64,000 nucleotides of DNA. Origin: Methylobacter sp. Lineage in GTDB: Bacteria > Pseudomonadota > Gammaproteobacteria > Methylococcales > Methylomonadaceae. The translations under genes were made by a program, and so were the position numbers. The notes below the pieces were generated by a model. It did no database searches. It was given only the letters and a program-made list of their open reading frames with translations, and was not told the origin of the DNA. How positions within the stretch are numbered: position 1 is the first letter of the stretch; every line of letters starts with the position of its first letter. Positions 1 to 8,569 of this stretch are shown here, in pieces. The stretch covers positions 1 through 64,000 of the forward strand of contig JAUXTH010000151.1 in NCBI GenBank assembly GCA_030679035.1. Reading direction: 5' to 3'.

Positions 1-30
1 TTCCTTCACAACTGGCGTTATGACTCGTGC

Positions 31-44
31 GCGACTGAAGTCGC
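31..44. repeat. Short palindrome, possible fragment of the local repeat family
   Basis: GCGACT-GA-AGTCGC is an inverted repeat whose arms resemble those of the larger palindromic repeats at 1525-1581 and 4109-4183. The rest of bases 1-286 shows no supported gene; it is AT-rich upstream sequence that presumably holds the promoter of the following operon, though I could not fix a -35/-10 pair. Confidence 0.4.
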
Positions 45-298
45 GGCTCCGTTTATGTTTTTCCCTGATTTTTAAAGCAGAACTTAAAATCACTAAGCAG
101 AAATTTGCACCATATCGCTTTATTTAAGCGCGATTGCCCTAATTCACAGGGTGCGATTAAAACACGGTTTTTAGAAAATTATCACCCACATCTATCCTTT
201 TCTCTGATTGACGGTTTTGGCAAACTTCATCGAAAAGCTAAACAAAGTTAGTGAATCCGTTAAAATTAGCGTCTGTGCGTTTATGAGTGTTAGGAAAT

Positions 299-1492
299 AT
301 GCGATCAATTAACTTGTCTCTCCAGAAGGCTTTTAAGCTTTTATTTATTGTTCAATTGCTTAGCGTAAGTTTTGTTTATGCTGGGGCTAAACAGACGATC
401 AATGTTGCTTATTTGACCCAAGAGCAAAAAGCCCCACCGCCGTTGTCTAACCTGGATGCTTTTATCAAAGATAAGGGTGTTCTGGGGGCAGGGCTGGCGA
501 TTGATGATAACAACACGACCGGCCAGTTTACCGGGCAGCAGTTTGTGCTGAAAAAATTCATCGTGCCGCTGGAGGGCAATGTTGTCGATGCCTTTAATAA
601 GGATATTGGCGATCAATATCCGTATGTCGTGGTTAATTTGCCTGCCGATGCTGTCAATAAAATAGCCGATTTGCCCGGCGCGAAGCGGAAGCTGTTATTT
701 GATGTGGCGACAGTTGATGATGCGTTACGCAATGAGCAATGCCGCAATAACGTGTTGCATATTTTGCCGAATAGGGCGATGCGTGCCGATGCGTTGGCGC
801 AATACATGATGAAAAAACGCTGGAACAAGTGGTTTTTAGTCATCGGCGCTACCGAGGAAGATCGTTTATTTGCCGATGCGATCAGACGGGCGGCTAAACG
901 CTTCGGCATGAAAATAGTCGAGGAAAAAACCTGGGAGCACACTTACGATGCGCGGCGCACGGCCCAATCGGATGTGGCGGTGTTTACCCAGGTCGACGAT
1001 TATGACGTATTGGTTGTTGCCGATGAGCAAGGCCAGTTTGGCGAATATCTGGAATACAGAACCTGGAATGCAAGGCCGGTGATTGGTACTCAGGGACTGG
1101 TTGCTACGGCATGGCATCGAACTCATGAACAATGGGGCGCGGTGCAGATTCAAAACCGCTTTAAAGAGCAAGCGGGGCGCTGGATGGAAGAGCAGGATTA
1201 CGCCGCCTATCTGGCGGTCAGAGCCATCGGCGAGGCGGCCACCCGTACCAAATCCAACGACGTAAACCAGCTTAAGGATTATATGTTGAGTGATGCGTTT
1301 GCGTTGCAGGGTTATAAAGGCAATCCGTTGTCGTTCCGGTCCTGGGACGGGCAGTTGCGGCAGCCTGTGTTGCTGGCGGCACCCAGATCATTGGTTGCCG
1401 TAGCGCCGATTGAAGGCTTTTTGCATCCCAAAACCGAACTCGATACCTTGGGTTATGATCAACCTGAATCGACCTGTAAATGGAGTAAGTAA
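299..1492 (+). CDS. PQQ-dependent alcohol dehydrogenase-associated ABC substrate-binding protein
   Basis: A periplasmic binding-protein-like polypeptide of about 397 residues, starting with a signal peptide (basic start, hydrophobic LLFIVQLLSVSFVYA, then the cleavage region). Its sequence resembles the branched-chain-type (LivJ-like) binding proteins that travel with PQQ alcohol dehydrogenase clusters. The track start is GTG at 287, but the ATG at 299 gives the better signal peptide. It is followed at 3 bp by the beta-propeller gene and then by an ABC ATPase and permease, which supports one operon. The ligand is not known from sequence; in this family it is thought to be linked to alcohol oxidation or cofactor handling in the periplasm. 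Confidence 0.8.
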   Translation: MRSINLSLQKAFKLLFIVQLLSVSFVYAGAKQTINVAYLTQEQKAPPPLSNLDAFIKDKGVLGAGLAIDDNNTTGQFTGQQFVLKKFIVPLEGNVVDAFNKDIGDQYPYVVVNLPADAVNKIADLPGAKRKLLFDVATVDDALRNEQCRNNVLHILPNRAMRADALAQYMMKKRWNKWFLVIGATEEDRLFADAIRRAAKRFGMKIVEEKTWEHTYDARRTAQSDVAVFTQVDDYDVLVVADEQGQFGEYLEYRTWNARPVIGTQGLVATAWHRTHEQWGAVQIQNRFKEQAGRWMEEQDYAAYLAVRAIGEAATRTKSNDVNQLKDYMLSDAFALQGYKGNPLSFRSWDGQLRQPVLLAAPRSLVAVAPIEGFLHPKTELDTLGYDQPESTCKWSK

Positions 1493-1494
1493 TC

Positions 1495-2532
1495 ATGAAA
1501 AATGTATTTGTATCAAGGAATGCTTGTGGGGGCGACTTTAGTCACCCTTTAGCGCAATGGGCGACTAAAGTCGCCCCCACAGCCGTTTTTGCCATTTTAT
1601 CGATTGCATTAGTTGCAAATGCGCAAGCAGAAACGGTGTTCGTCACCTTGGAAAAAGACAATGCACTGGCGGTTGTCGATCCGATTGCCGGTAAGTTGAT
1701 CAGAACGGTGGAAATCGGCCAGCGCCCGCGAGGCATCATCATCAGCCCCGATAATAAGTTTTTGTACGTGGCGGTCAGCGATGACGACACCATCAAGATT
1801 ATCGACGCCGAGACGCTCAAGGAAACCGGAAGATTGCCGTCCGGCGAAGACCCTGAGACCTTCGCGTTAAATCCTGCGGGCGACCGGCTTTATGTGTCCA
1901 ACGAAGATGATAGCCTGGTAACCGTCATCGACATTAAACATAAAAAAGCCGTTAAACAGATTAAGGTTGGCGTGGAGCCTGAGGGCATCACCGTGAGCCC
2001 CGATAATCTTTGGGTAGCCAGTGCTTCCGAAACGACCAATATGGTGCATTGGATCGATACCAAAACCAATGCGATTGTCGAAAATACGCTGGTTGATCCG
2101 CGCCCTCGCGCGCTGGGTTTTACCGCCGACAGCCGGCAGTTGTGGGTCACCTCGGAAATGGCCGGAACCTTGATGATTCTGGACGTAAAAACCAAGCAGC
2201 TCGTTAAAACCATCAAGTTTGATGTACAAGGCGTGACGGCCGATAAAATCCAGCCGGTCGGCGTGGTTATCGATAAAGATAGGAAGCGCGGCTATGTGGC
2301 CTTGGGGCCGGCAAACCGTGTCGCAGTGATTAACGCCCAGACCTTTGAAGTGGAGAAATATCTGTTGGTCGGTCAGCGGGTTTGGAATCTGGCGTTTTCG
2401 CCGGATCAAAAACGGCTTTACACCACTAACGGCACCAGCAACGATATTTCGCTGATCGATCTTGAGGCTCAGACAGTGACCAAATCGGTCGGTGTGGGTA
2501 CTTACCCGTGGGGAGTTGCAGTAAAACCATGA
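1495..2532 (+). CDS. PQQ-associated YVTN-repeat beta-propeller protein
   Basis: A 345-residue exported beta-propeller. Repeats such as PDNKFLYVAVSDDDTIKIID and GDRLYVSNEDDSLVTVID recur at about 42-residue spacing, as in the YVTN/PQQ-catabolism-associated propeller family. It probably acts in the periplasm as a binding or scaffold protein beside a quinoprotein dehydrogenase; no catalytic residues are evident. The N-terminus is odd: residues of about 10-30 (CGGDFSHPLAQWATK) are encoded by a palindromic repeat inserted before the hydrophobic signal segment (AVFAILSIALVANAQA) without breaking the frame. The stop overlaps the next start (ATGA), which indicates translational coupling to the ABC ATPase. 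Confidence 0.85.
   Translation: MKNVFVSRNACGGDFSHPLAQWATKVAPTAVFAILSIALVANAQAETVFVTLEKDNALAVVDPIAGKLIRTVEIGQRPRGIIISPDNKFLYVAVSDDDTIKIIDAETLKETGRLPSGEDPETFALNPAGDRLYVSNEDDSLVTVIDIKHKKAVKQIKVGVEPEGITVSPDNLWVASASETTNMVHWIDTKTNAIVENTLVDPRPRALGFTADSRQLWVTSEMAGTLMILDVKTKQLVKTIKFDVQGVTADKIQPVGVVIDKDRKRGYVALGPANRVAVINAQTFEVEKYLLVGQRVWNLAFSPDQKRLYTTNGTSNDISLIDLEAQTVTKSVGVGTYPWGVAVKP
1525..1581. repeat. Palindromic repeat element inside a signal-peptide region
   Basis: Two 19-bp arms, TGTGGGGGCGACTTTAGTC and its exact reverse complement, flank a loop containing CCCTTTAGCGCAATGGGC. A related copy with the same loop sequence lies at 4109-4183. The element can form a strong hairpin and is translated in frame as part of the beta-propeller precursor. 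Confidence 0.85.
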
Positions 2533-3266
2533 ACTCGTCCATAGCGTTATCCGTCGAAGATTTAAGTTTTTCCTACGGCGGTAAAAAAGCACTGACCCAG
2601 GTCAATTTCAAGATTAAGCCGGGCGAATGCACGGTTTTATTAGGCCCTAACGGGGCGGGGAAGAGCACTTTGTTTTCCCTGATTACCCGGTTGTATGACA
2701 CCCGCGACGGGCGTATCGAGCTGTGCGGCTTTGATATTAAGCGGCAAACGCTGTTAGCGTTGGCAAAACTGGGCGTGGTTTTTCAGCAGACTACCCTGGA
2801 TATGGATTTGTCGGTCATGCAAAACCTGCGCTATCACACCTCTTTGCATGGCATGGGGCGAAAACAAGCCGAGCAAAGAATTCAGCAGGAGCTGGAACGC
2901 TTGAATATGTATGATCGGCGCTTTGAGAAGGTGCGCCAGCTCAATGGCGGTCACAGGCGGCGCGTGGAGATTGCCAGGGCGTTATTGCATAAACCGTCGG
3001 TGCTGGTGCTGGATGAGCCTACCGTCGGTTTGGATGTGCCCAGTCGGCTGTCTATCGTCGAATATGTGCATCAATTAGCCGTCGAGGAAAATTTGGCGGT
3101 GTTATGGGCCAGTCATTTGATTGACGAGATTTATCCGGGCGATCATTTAATCGTGCTTCATAAAGGGCAGGTTAAAGCCAACGGAACGGTTGATGACGTG
3201 CTTAATATAACCAACACGCCAACGATTAAAGATGCTTTTTATAGTTTGACGCAAGGAGAGCAATGA
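2529..3266 (+). CDS. ABC transporter ATP-binding protein, PQQ alcohol dehydrogenase-associated
   Basis: An ABC ATPase of 245 residues when started at the ATG at 2529, which overlaps the upstream stop; the longer track start lies inside the previous gene. Walker A is GPNGAGKS, the Q-loop is VVFQQ, and Walker B is VLVLDEP followed by the D-loop. The signature motif reads LNGGH where LSGGQ is usual, as in a divergent subgroup. It energises the permease encoded next, with which it shares a 4-bp overlap. Together with the binding protein and propeller this forms the transporter system typical of PQQ-dependent dehydrogenase loci. Confidence 0.9.
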   Translation: MNSSIALSVEDLSFSYGGKKALTQVNFKIKPGECTVLLGPNGAGKSTLFSLITRLYDTRDGRIELCGFDIKRQTLLALAKLGVVFQQTTLDMDLSVMQNLRYHTSLHGMGRKQAEQRIQQELERLNMYDRRFEKVRQLNGGHRRRVEIARALLHKPSVLVLDEPTVGLDVPSRLSIVEYVHQLAVEENLAVLWASHLIDEIYPGDHLIVLHKGQVKANGTVDDVLNITNTPTIKDAFYSLTQGEQ

Positions 3267-4069
3267 TGAGGCTGCTACATTACTGGCGCGCCATGTGGGG
3301 CATCATCTGGCGTGAATTATGGCGTTTTGTGACCCAGCGCGAGCGGTTTATTTCCGCTTTGGTCAGGCCTTTGGTCTGGTTGTTTGTCTTTGCGGCCGGA
3401 TTCAGGGCCGCCTTAGGGCTTGCGATCACCCCGCCTTACGAAACCTATATTCTTTACGAGGTTTACATTACTCCTGGCCTGATCGGCATGATCCAGCTGT
3501 TTAACGGCATGCAGAGTTCATTGTCGATGGTTTACGACCGGGAAATGGGCAGTATGCGTATCCTGATGGTTTGCCCGTTGCCGCGCTGGTTTTTATTACT
3601 CAGTAAGCTGATGGCCGGTACCGGCGTATCCATTTTACAAGCGTATGTGTTTTTAGCGATTGCCTGGTTTTATGACATCCAGGCGCCGTGGCAAGGCTAT
3701 TTGTGGATATTGCCGGCGCTGTTATTGTCGGGGTTAATGCTGGGCGCGTTGGGCTTGTTGCTGTCATCTTTTATAAAACAACTGGAAAATTTTGCCGGGG
3801 TGATGAACTTTGTGATTTTCCCGATGTTTTTTATGTCAACCGCATTGTATCCTTTATGGAAAATAAAGGAGTCCAGTGCGCTGCTTTATAATCTGGCGCA
3901 ATACAATCCGTTTTCCCAGGCTGTAGAGATGATCCGTTTCGCGCTGTACGGGCAGTTCAATAGTATGGCGTTTATTTATACGCTGGTTGCCTTTGTCGTA
4001 TTCATGGCGGCGGCAATCATTGGCTATAATCCATCAAAAGGGATGATGACGAGAAAAGGCGGGGCTTGA
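3263..4069 (+). CDS. ABC-2 type permease, PQQ alcohol dehydrogenase-associated
   Basis: A 268-residue inner-membrane protein with about six hydrophobic segments (for example LVWLFVFAAGFRAAL, WILPALLLSGLMLGALGLLL and FVIFPMFFMSTALYP), in the ABC-2 exporter fold. The motif ALYPLW before the penultimate segment is common in this family. It overlaps the ATPase gene by 4 bp, so the two are very likely co-translated partners. The ABC-2 fold suggests export, although the operon also has a binding protein; direction and substrate remain unknown. Confidence 0.87.
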   Translation: MMRLLHYWRAMWGIIWRELWRFVTQRERFISALVRPLVWLFVFAAGFRAALGLAITPPYETYILYEVYITPGLIGMIQLFNGMQSSLSMVYDREMGSMRILMVCPLPRWFLLLSKLMAGTGVSILQAYVFLAIAWFYDIQAPWQGYLWILPALLLSGLMLGALGLLLSSFIKQLENFAGVMNFVIFPMFFMSTALYPLWKIKESSALLYNLAQYNPFSQAVEMIRFALYGQFNSMAFIYTLVAFVVFMAAAIIGYNPSKGMMTRKGGA

Positions 4070-4108
4070 TGCCTCAAACAATGGATCGTGATACTGTTGG
4101 CAATTGTA

Positions 4109-4183
4109 TGTGGGGGGCGTTAGCCGCCCTTTAACGCAATGGGCGACTACAAAAAGTAGGCGCATTAGGCGAAGTCGCTCCAC
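4109..4183. repeat. Second, degenerate copy of the palindromic repeat
   Basis: It begins TGTGGGGGGCG, continues with CCCTTTAACGCAATGGGCG, and ends GCGAAGTCGCTCCACCC. The loop core matches the copy at 1525-1581 almost base for base, while the right arm carries an insertion. It lies between the permease gene and the next gene and inflates the upstream reading frame of the latter with repeat-derived residues (VSRPLTQWAT). Confidence 0.75.
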
Positions 4184-4208
4184 CCTAAAATATATATTCG
4201 GTGAATAT

Positions 4209-5795
4209 GTGAAGAACTCTTTTTTTCTGGTTATTCCAACGCAACAAAAAAATCCCCAGCGCCTGAAAGAATTTGAAGCTAAGGCGCTGCAACACTGGAT
4301 TACTGAACTACCTACGGCTAATCCCGGCTTAGCCACGCGCCTGCTGCACGATTTGCTTATCGATTTTAATGCCATCGAAATGAAGGCCCAGTTAAGGCTG
4401 GATGCACTGGAGCTTTTAAGCCCCAGTGTTCATGACATTGAAGATTATCTTCGATCCAGGTTGATAAAAGCAGGCTTCCCAAAAGAAGATAATGACAAGA
4501 AAATTTTGAGTGTATTGATTTCAATCGAAAAGGAATTCACTATCGGCTATTGGATGGTGCTTAAGGAGCTAACCAAGCGTGATGTCAGCTGGTTTCAAGG
4601 GAAGAATACGGCATTAACGATTCAGCGCTGCATTAAAGGGCTGGGCAATATTATTGTCAGCCATTTCATTATGGGCATGCCGATACCTGACTGGGTATGG
4701 ATAGATTTACATTCACTTTACGGCCTGAGCGTAAAAATAAAAAACAGCACGACCAAGGTTAGCAACGAGACAAGTCAGTCCAATAAAGCCAGTACACCCG
4801 AAGACTGCTATCGCCAGATCCTCTTGCTCAGCCTTGCTGACCCGACCGGCTTAATGCAAAAGGAAATTTTGTTGGCTTATGGCTTTATAGAAACGATAGG
4901 TGCGTTGGTTGAACTAAAAAAAGAGCCGGTGAAGGATCAGCAAATACAGTGCATCGTCTTAACGGACGAGGACAAAGCGCCGCATTACCAGTATGAAGCC
5001 AGCGCTAAAAACGATTCAGCCATGCTGTATCTGGACTTTAGCAAATTGTTCAAGGCGTTTAAGCAGAAAGGAAAATTGATTAACGCGGCGGAGGCAAGGT
5101 TCAGCTCGATGCATGTGTTGAACAATAACATCGAAAAACCCTCAGCGGAACTGCTCGATTATCTTGAACAACGGTGGATGGGTGTTGATTTGCAGGGCAT
5201 ACCCTTTTTTAGCGACAGATCGGATCGATACATTGCCGTGGGCCTTGAGTCCACTCATGAGCTGCAAAATGCGCTGGAACCCGTCGGCGGAAAAGATCTG
5301 GAGTTTCTCGTTCAATCGGCGTCTGACCGATTATTGTCCGGCGTATTTACAAAAACGGGCGTCCTGTCGGTAGGAAGCCTGGTCAGCTTCAGAAAAGCCG
5401 ATAGTCCCGAGCATAAGCGCTCGTTAGGAATAGTCAACAAGGTCGTTGTCGATAAGCAAAGCGGCAGAATTAACTTTGGTATGCAGTTATTGGCTCATCA
5501 ATCCATTGCCGTCACCTATGTTCAATTGGACGAAGCGGGGAAAGATGTTCCGCAAAAAGGCCTGTTTTACAACGCGAAGGAACTGGAAGATGAAAAAAGC
5601 TACATTATTACCGACACTTTTATGCTGAAAGATAGCGATATTATTCGGATATTTTTGAGCAATGAAGACTTTCCTGTTGTATTGAGCAACCGGAAGAACG
5701 TCGGCTTGGGGTACTGGCAGTTTGAATGCCGACGAGTGGCGGAAAAGGGCAAGGCGGTGGCAGCACAGGCTAAAAAAGGCTATGATTTCATTTAA
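4209..5795 (+). CDS. Large protein with a PilZ-like C-terminal region, function unknown
   Basis: An open frame of 563 codons in the track, but its first 35 or so residues are repeat-derived. The GTG at 4209 (product beginning MKNSFFLVIPTQQ) is a more natural start, giving about 528 residues. It is cytosolic with no signal or membrane segment. The middle is helical. The C-terminal part (LSVGSLVSFR, then RSLGIVNKVVVDKQSGRINFGMQLL) is reminiscent of PilZ-type or small beta-barrel domains with their conserved G-I-V and G-M-x-L core, suggesting possible cyclic-di-GMP sensing. The classic RxxxR and D/NxSxxG motifs are not obvious, so this is only a suggestion. Confidence 0.6.
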   Translation: MKNSFFLVIPTQQKNPQRLKEFEAKALQHWITELPTANPGLATRLLHDLLIDFNAIEMKAQLRLDALELLSPSVHDIEDYLRSRLIKAGFPKEDNDKKILSVLISIEKEFTIGYWMVLKELTKRDVSWFQGKNTALTIQRCIKGLGNIIVSHFIMGMPIPDWVWIDLHSLYGLSVKIKNSTTKVSNETSQSNKASTPEDCYRQILLLSLADPTGLMQKEILLAYGFIETIGALVELKKEPVKDQQIQCIVLTDEDKAPHYQYEASAKNDSAMLYLDFSKLFKAFKQKGKLINAAEARFSSMHVLNNNIEKPSAELLDYLEQRWMGVDLQGIPFFSDRSDRYIAVGLESTHELQNALEPVGGKDLEFLVQSASDRLLSGVFTKTGVLSVGSLVSFRKADSPEHKRSLGIVNKVVVDKQSGRINFGMQLLAHQSIAVTYVQLDEAGKDVPQKGLFYNAKELEDEKSYIITDTFMLKDSDIIRIFLSNEDFPVVLSNRKNVGLGYWQFECRRVAEKGKAVAAQAKKGYDFI

Positions 5796-6044
5796 ATAAC
5801 GCATGCTATTGAATTATATAGCCATATGCATATAGCACTTGAAAAGTTTTTTTATCGTGGTAAGTTGGCGTGTCAAGTTGATTGGTGGCGATGAATTGTC
5901 GACTTTTTAGTGGGCATCTGAATAAAATTGAAGGTACGGGCTCATAGAGAGGGTGTTTGTGTATATGAGTTACCGGAGGAATCAGGTAATATGCTTTGAG
6001 CAAAAACCTGAATATAAAAAAAATTACAATTGTGAGGATAAGAA

Positions 6045-6530
6045 ATGAGTAATGAAGAAAACGCTAAAAAATCTGTAGATGCAGCTAAAGAAACGGCCGG
6101 TAAGCTGTTTTCAATGATGATGGACTTAAAAGAAAAAAGCCCCAAAGTATTTTTTGGCGCTATTGGCGGCATCGTTGTCCTGCTGCTTATCATCATGATG
6201 AGCGGCGGTGATTCAGGTGTTCTTCCCAAGACTTCGACCAAAAGTCTCGTTTCTGGGCAACGGTATGTTTTGAAAAACCCCAATACTTACGAAATCGAAT
6301 CGCCTATCCAATTGGTTGCAGTGCCTGGGGCGATAGCGGCATTTGACGACAGTGAAGATGCAGAGAAAGGCAAGGTTGAGTCTTGCCGACGTATCGCTCA
6401 GGGAACGCCGGTAACTGCCGTAGACTTCCAAGATTTTGCCGGCAAGAAAAATGCATTTGTCAAAGTTCAAATTGAAGAAGGCGAATGCAAAGGCAGTTCA
6501 GGTTGGGTTTTGGCAATTGATGTTCAATAA
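6045..6530 (+). CDS. Membrane-anchored hypothetical protein
   Basis: 161 residues with a good ribosome site (GAGGATAAG) upstream of the ATG. An amphipathic, charged N-terminal stretch of about 35 residues precedes one membrane helix (VFFGAIGGIVVLLLIIMM). A soluble domain follows with two cysteines (SCRR and GECKG) and an SH3-like ending (SSGWVLAIDV). It is presumably inner-membrane anchored with the C-terminus outside. I do not recognise the family. The 249 bp before it contain no supported gene. Confidence 0.7.
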   Translation: MSNEENAKKSVDAAKETAGKLFSMMMDLKEKSPKVFFGAIGGIVVLLLIIMMSGGDSGVLPKTSTKSLVSGQRYVLKNPNTYEIESPIQLVAVPGAIAAFDDSEDAEKGKVESCRRIAQGTPVTAVDFQDFAGKKNAFVKVQIEEGECKGSSGWVLAIDVQ

Positions 6531-6533
6531 TGA

Positions 6534-6561
6534 TTGACAAGGTTCCAAAAGAATTTATAAT
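6534..6561 (+). promoter_or_regulatory. Consensus sigma-70 promoter of tRNA-Gly
   Basis: TTGACA at 6534-6539 and TATAAT at 6556-6561 with a 16-bp spacer, ending 18 bp before the tRNA. Both hexamers are perfect consensus, as expected for a strongly expressed tRNA transcript. Confidence 0.85.
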
Positions 6562-6579
6562 AGCTGAATAAATTGAAGC

Positions 6580-6654
6580 GCGGGAATAGCTCAGTGGTAG
6601 AGCACAACCTTGCCAAGGTTGGGGTCGCGAGTTCGAATCTCGTTTCCCGCTCCA
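6580..6654 (+). tRNA. tRNA-Gly (GCC)
   Basis: A full cloverleaf can be drawn: acceptor GCGGGAA/TTCCCGC, D arm GCTC...GAGC, anticodon arm CAACC/GGTTG with loop TTGCCAA (anticodon GCC), T arm with TTCGAAT, and an encoded TCCA end. A terminator and tRNA-Cys follow. Confidence 0.97.
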
Positions 6655-6662
6655 ATTAATTT

Positions 6663-6695
6663 AAAAAAAGCCGCGAAATATCGCGGCTTTTTTAT
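6663..6695 (+). terminator. Rho-independent terminator after tRNA-Gly
   Basis: Stem AAAGCCGCGA / TCGCGGCTTT with a short AATA-type loop, followed by a T-run. It separates the tRNA-Gly unit from tRNA-Cys, although read-through would give a joint transcript. Confidence 0.85.
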
Positions 6696-6706
6696 TTCTC
6701 TTTTAT

Positions 6707-6780
6707 GGCTGCGTAGCAAAATGGTTATGCAGTGGCCTGCAAAGCCATCTACGGCGGTTCGATTCCGCCCGCAGCCTCCA
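6707..6780 (+). tRNA. tRNA-Cys (GCA), probable ICE attachment site
   Basis: Cloverleaf: acceptor GGCTGCG/CGCAGCC, anticodon loop CTGCAAA (anticodon GCA), T arm GGCGG-TTCGATT-CCGCC, and an encoded CCA. A tyrosine integrase gene starts 160 bp downstream on the same strand, the classic arrangement when an element has integrated into the 3' end of a tRNA gene. I could not find a second copy of the tRNA 3' end in the window, so attR is either outside it or too short to recognise. Confidence 0.95.
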
Positions 6781-6786
6781 TAGAAG

Positions 6787-6826
6787 TTAATAAAAATCAA
6801 CCGCTTATCATGGCGGTTTTTTTTCG
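6787..6826 (+). terminator. Terminator after tRNA-Cys
   Basis: AACCGC ... GCGGTT stem around TTATCATG, followed by a run of eight T. It ends the tRNA-Cys transcript just before the integrase gene. Confidence 0.7.
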
Positions 6827-6940
6827 CCTGAAATAAATAGCTTGCAATAATAGACATAAATGAGCTAAAAATACCCCAAAAATACCGAAAGAAGTGGTTA
6901 AAACCACTCCGAGACATCTTGGCAGGGGGCTTACGCGAGA

Positions 6941-8026
6941 ATGGCAACAATACGGCAACGCTCGGCAGGTAGCTGGGAAATTATTATCAGGCGCAAAGGT
7001 ATTCTGCCTAAGCCGCATTATGCCAGCGCTGAGACAGAAGATGAAGCGCGGGCTTATGCAGTCGGCGTGGAGCGATTGCTTGATCAAGGTATTTTGCCGG
7101 TGGAGTTGCAGGACTCTGCCCCGCCAGCGGTGCCGACGGTCGATGTGTGGGCTAGGCAATACCTGGTTCAGGTGTCAATATCTGAGTCTGACCGGCTACT
7201 GCTTAATGCTATGCTGCCCAAACTTACCACATTTAAAACGGCACAAATTAACATTGCCTGGGCGCAAGCCTGGGTTTCTGAGATGAAGCAAAAAGATCGG
7301 TTGTCGCCCAGCTCTATACGACACAAAGTCGGCGCGGTTGCTCGGCTATTGGATTGGTGTTTGCGAAATGAGTGGCTTGGAGCAAATCCGCTGCGGATGC
7401 TGTCTAAGCGTTATGCTAGTTACACTGCATCGGATGGCGATAAAAAAACCGATACTGAGCGCGACCGGCGGTTGTTGCCTGGGGAGCATGAAAAGATTAT
7501 CTGGGTTTTGGACGGGAATTTTCCTAAAGGGGTTCAGCGCGGCATAACGATGAATGACCGGTTGGCATGGCATTTGCTGTTTACGCTGGCCGTTGAGACT
7601 GCAATGCGGCTTCGGGAAATGTACACGTTATCAATCGATCAGGTTGATCTGGATAAAAAAACGATCTTCCTGGATAAAACAAAAAACGGCTCTAAACGAC
7701 AGGTGCCACTATCGTCTGTGGCGTTGGCTGCGCTGGAGGCATGGAAGCCGAAAGGTGATTTAATTTTTCCGTTTTGGGATGGACAGCATGAATCGTTGCG
7801 CAAGACGACGATGAAATTAAGCCGGAAGTGGACGACGATTGCGCGGCTGGCCGGGTGCGATGATCTGCATTTCCACGATCTGAGGCATGAGGCGGTTTGT
7901 CGTCTTTATGAGCGCACCCGGATGACGGATTTGCAGATTGCAAAAACAAGCGGTCACAAGGACTTGCGGTCGCTGTCGCGCTATGCCAATTTGCGCGGCA
8001 GCGACCTGTCCGAAATGTTGTGGTAA
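6941..8026 (+). CDS. int: Tyrosine site-specific recombinase (ICE integrase)
   Basis: 361 residues. The N-terminal Arm-type segment (MATIRQRSAGSWEIIIRRKG) is typical of tRNA-targeting integrases. Catalytic residues can be placed: the first Arg in AMRLREM (about residue 220), H-x-x-R in HDLRHE (about 312), the second His in GHKDLRSLS, and the nucleophilic Tyr in SRYAN (about 346). It would catalyse integration and excision at the adjacent tRNA-Cys. The ATG is followed directly by the Arm domain, so the track start is accepted. Its orientation away from the tRNA and the convergent excisionase-like gene fit an ICE end. Confidence 0.93.
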   Translation: MATIRQRSAGSWEIIIRRKGILPKPHYASAETEDEARAYAVGVERLLDQGILPVELQDSAPPAVPTVDVWARQYLVQVSISESDRLLLNAMLPKLTTFKTAQINIAWAQAWVSEMKQKDRLSPSSIRHKVGAVARLLDWCLRNEWLGANPLRMLSKRYASYTASDGDKKTDTERDRRLLPGEHEKIIWVLDGNFPKGVQRGITMNDRLAWHLLFTLAVETAMRLREMYTLSIDQVDLDKKTIFLDKTKNGSKRQVPLSSVALAALEAWKPKGDLIFPFWDGQHESLRKTTMKLSRKWTTIARLAGCDDLHFHDLRHEAVCRLYERTRMTDLQIAKTSGHKDLRSLSRYANLRGSDLSEMLW

Positions 8027-8027
8027 A

Positions 8028-8384
8028 TCACTGGTACGCGGCTAGATTAACTCTATTTTTTGACGGCCTTCCACGTTTTAACGGCTCTGCCGGTGTAATT
8101 ACTTGCGCCTCTTTTTTTGCTGCGTGTTGTTCTTGTTGAAATTTGCGTGCTTGCTGTTCGCGCCTGCTGCGTTCGCGCAGGTGGTCGATCAGGTCTTGCC
8201 GAACAAAGCGCCAGTCATCACCCATTTTGGTGCCGGGTATTTCGCCGCTGTTGGCCATGCCCCGGATGTAGGGCGTGGAGACGCGGAACATTTCAGCTGC
8301 TTCAGCAGCGGTTAGTATCTCGTTCATGGGTTTAACTCTGATAATATTCGGCTCATGGTGTCGATTTTCCCCCTCGTTTTTCAT
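8028..8384 (-). CDS. Excisionase-like helix-turn-helix protein
   Basis: 118 codons as tracked. The MNEILTAAEAAEMF start at 8327 may be the real one, since the first 19 residues look like leader sequence. Residues after that form a MerR/AlpA-type HTH (LTAAEAAEMFRVSTPYIRGM ... IPGTKMGDDWRF), the fold used by excisionases and small phage regulators. A basic tail (KRGRPSKNR, an AT-hook-like motif) follows. It ends 2 bp from the convergent integrase stop. Its probable role is recombination directionality or local regulation. Confidence 0.75.
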   Translation of the reverse strand: MKNEGENRHHEPNIIRVKPMNEILTAAEAAEMFRVSTPYIRGMANSGEIPGTKMGDDWRFVRQDLIDHLRERSRREQQARKFQQEQHAAKKEAQVITPAEPLKRGRPSKNRVNLAAYQ

Positions 8385-8569
8385 TATCGGTAATTACAGC
8401 CAATTATTTTAGAACTTCCTTAATCATTTCAACCTAGTCGTCAAGTTCATTACGCGTCCTTTTGAACCCATCCAAGAAGTGTCTTGCCTCGGCGGATGCT
8501 TTAACATGTGGCAATGCCTTCATACTATGAACTCCAAACGACGGTTTCTCTCTATTGTTGATAGTTGGT

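Noticed and set aside
1867-2592. 241-codon minus-strand ORF opposite the beta-propeller
   Set aside because: Mirror of a well-supported gene; repeats on the plus strand keep the frame open.
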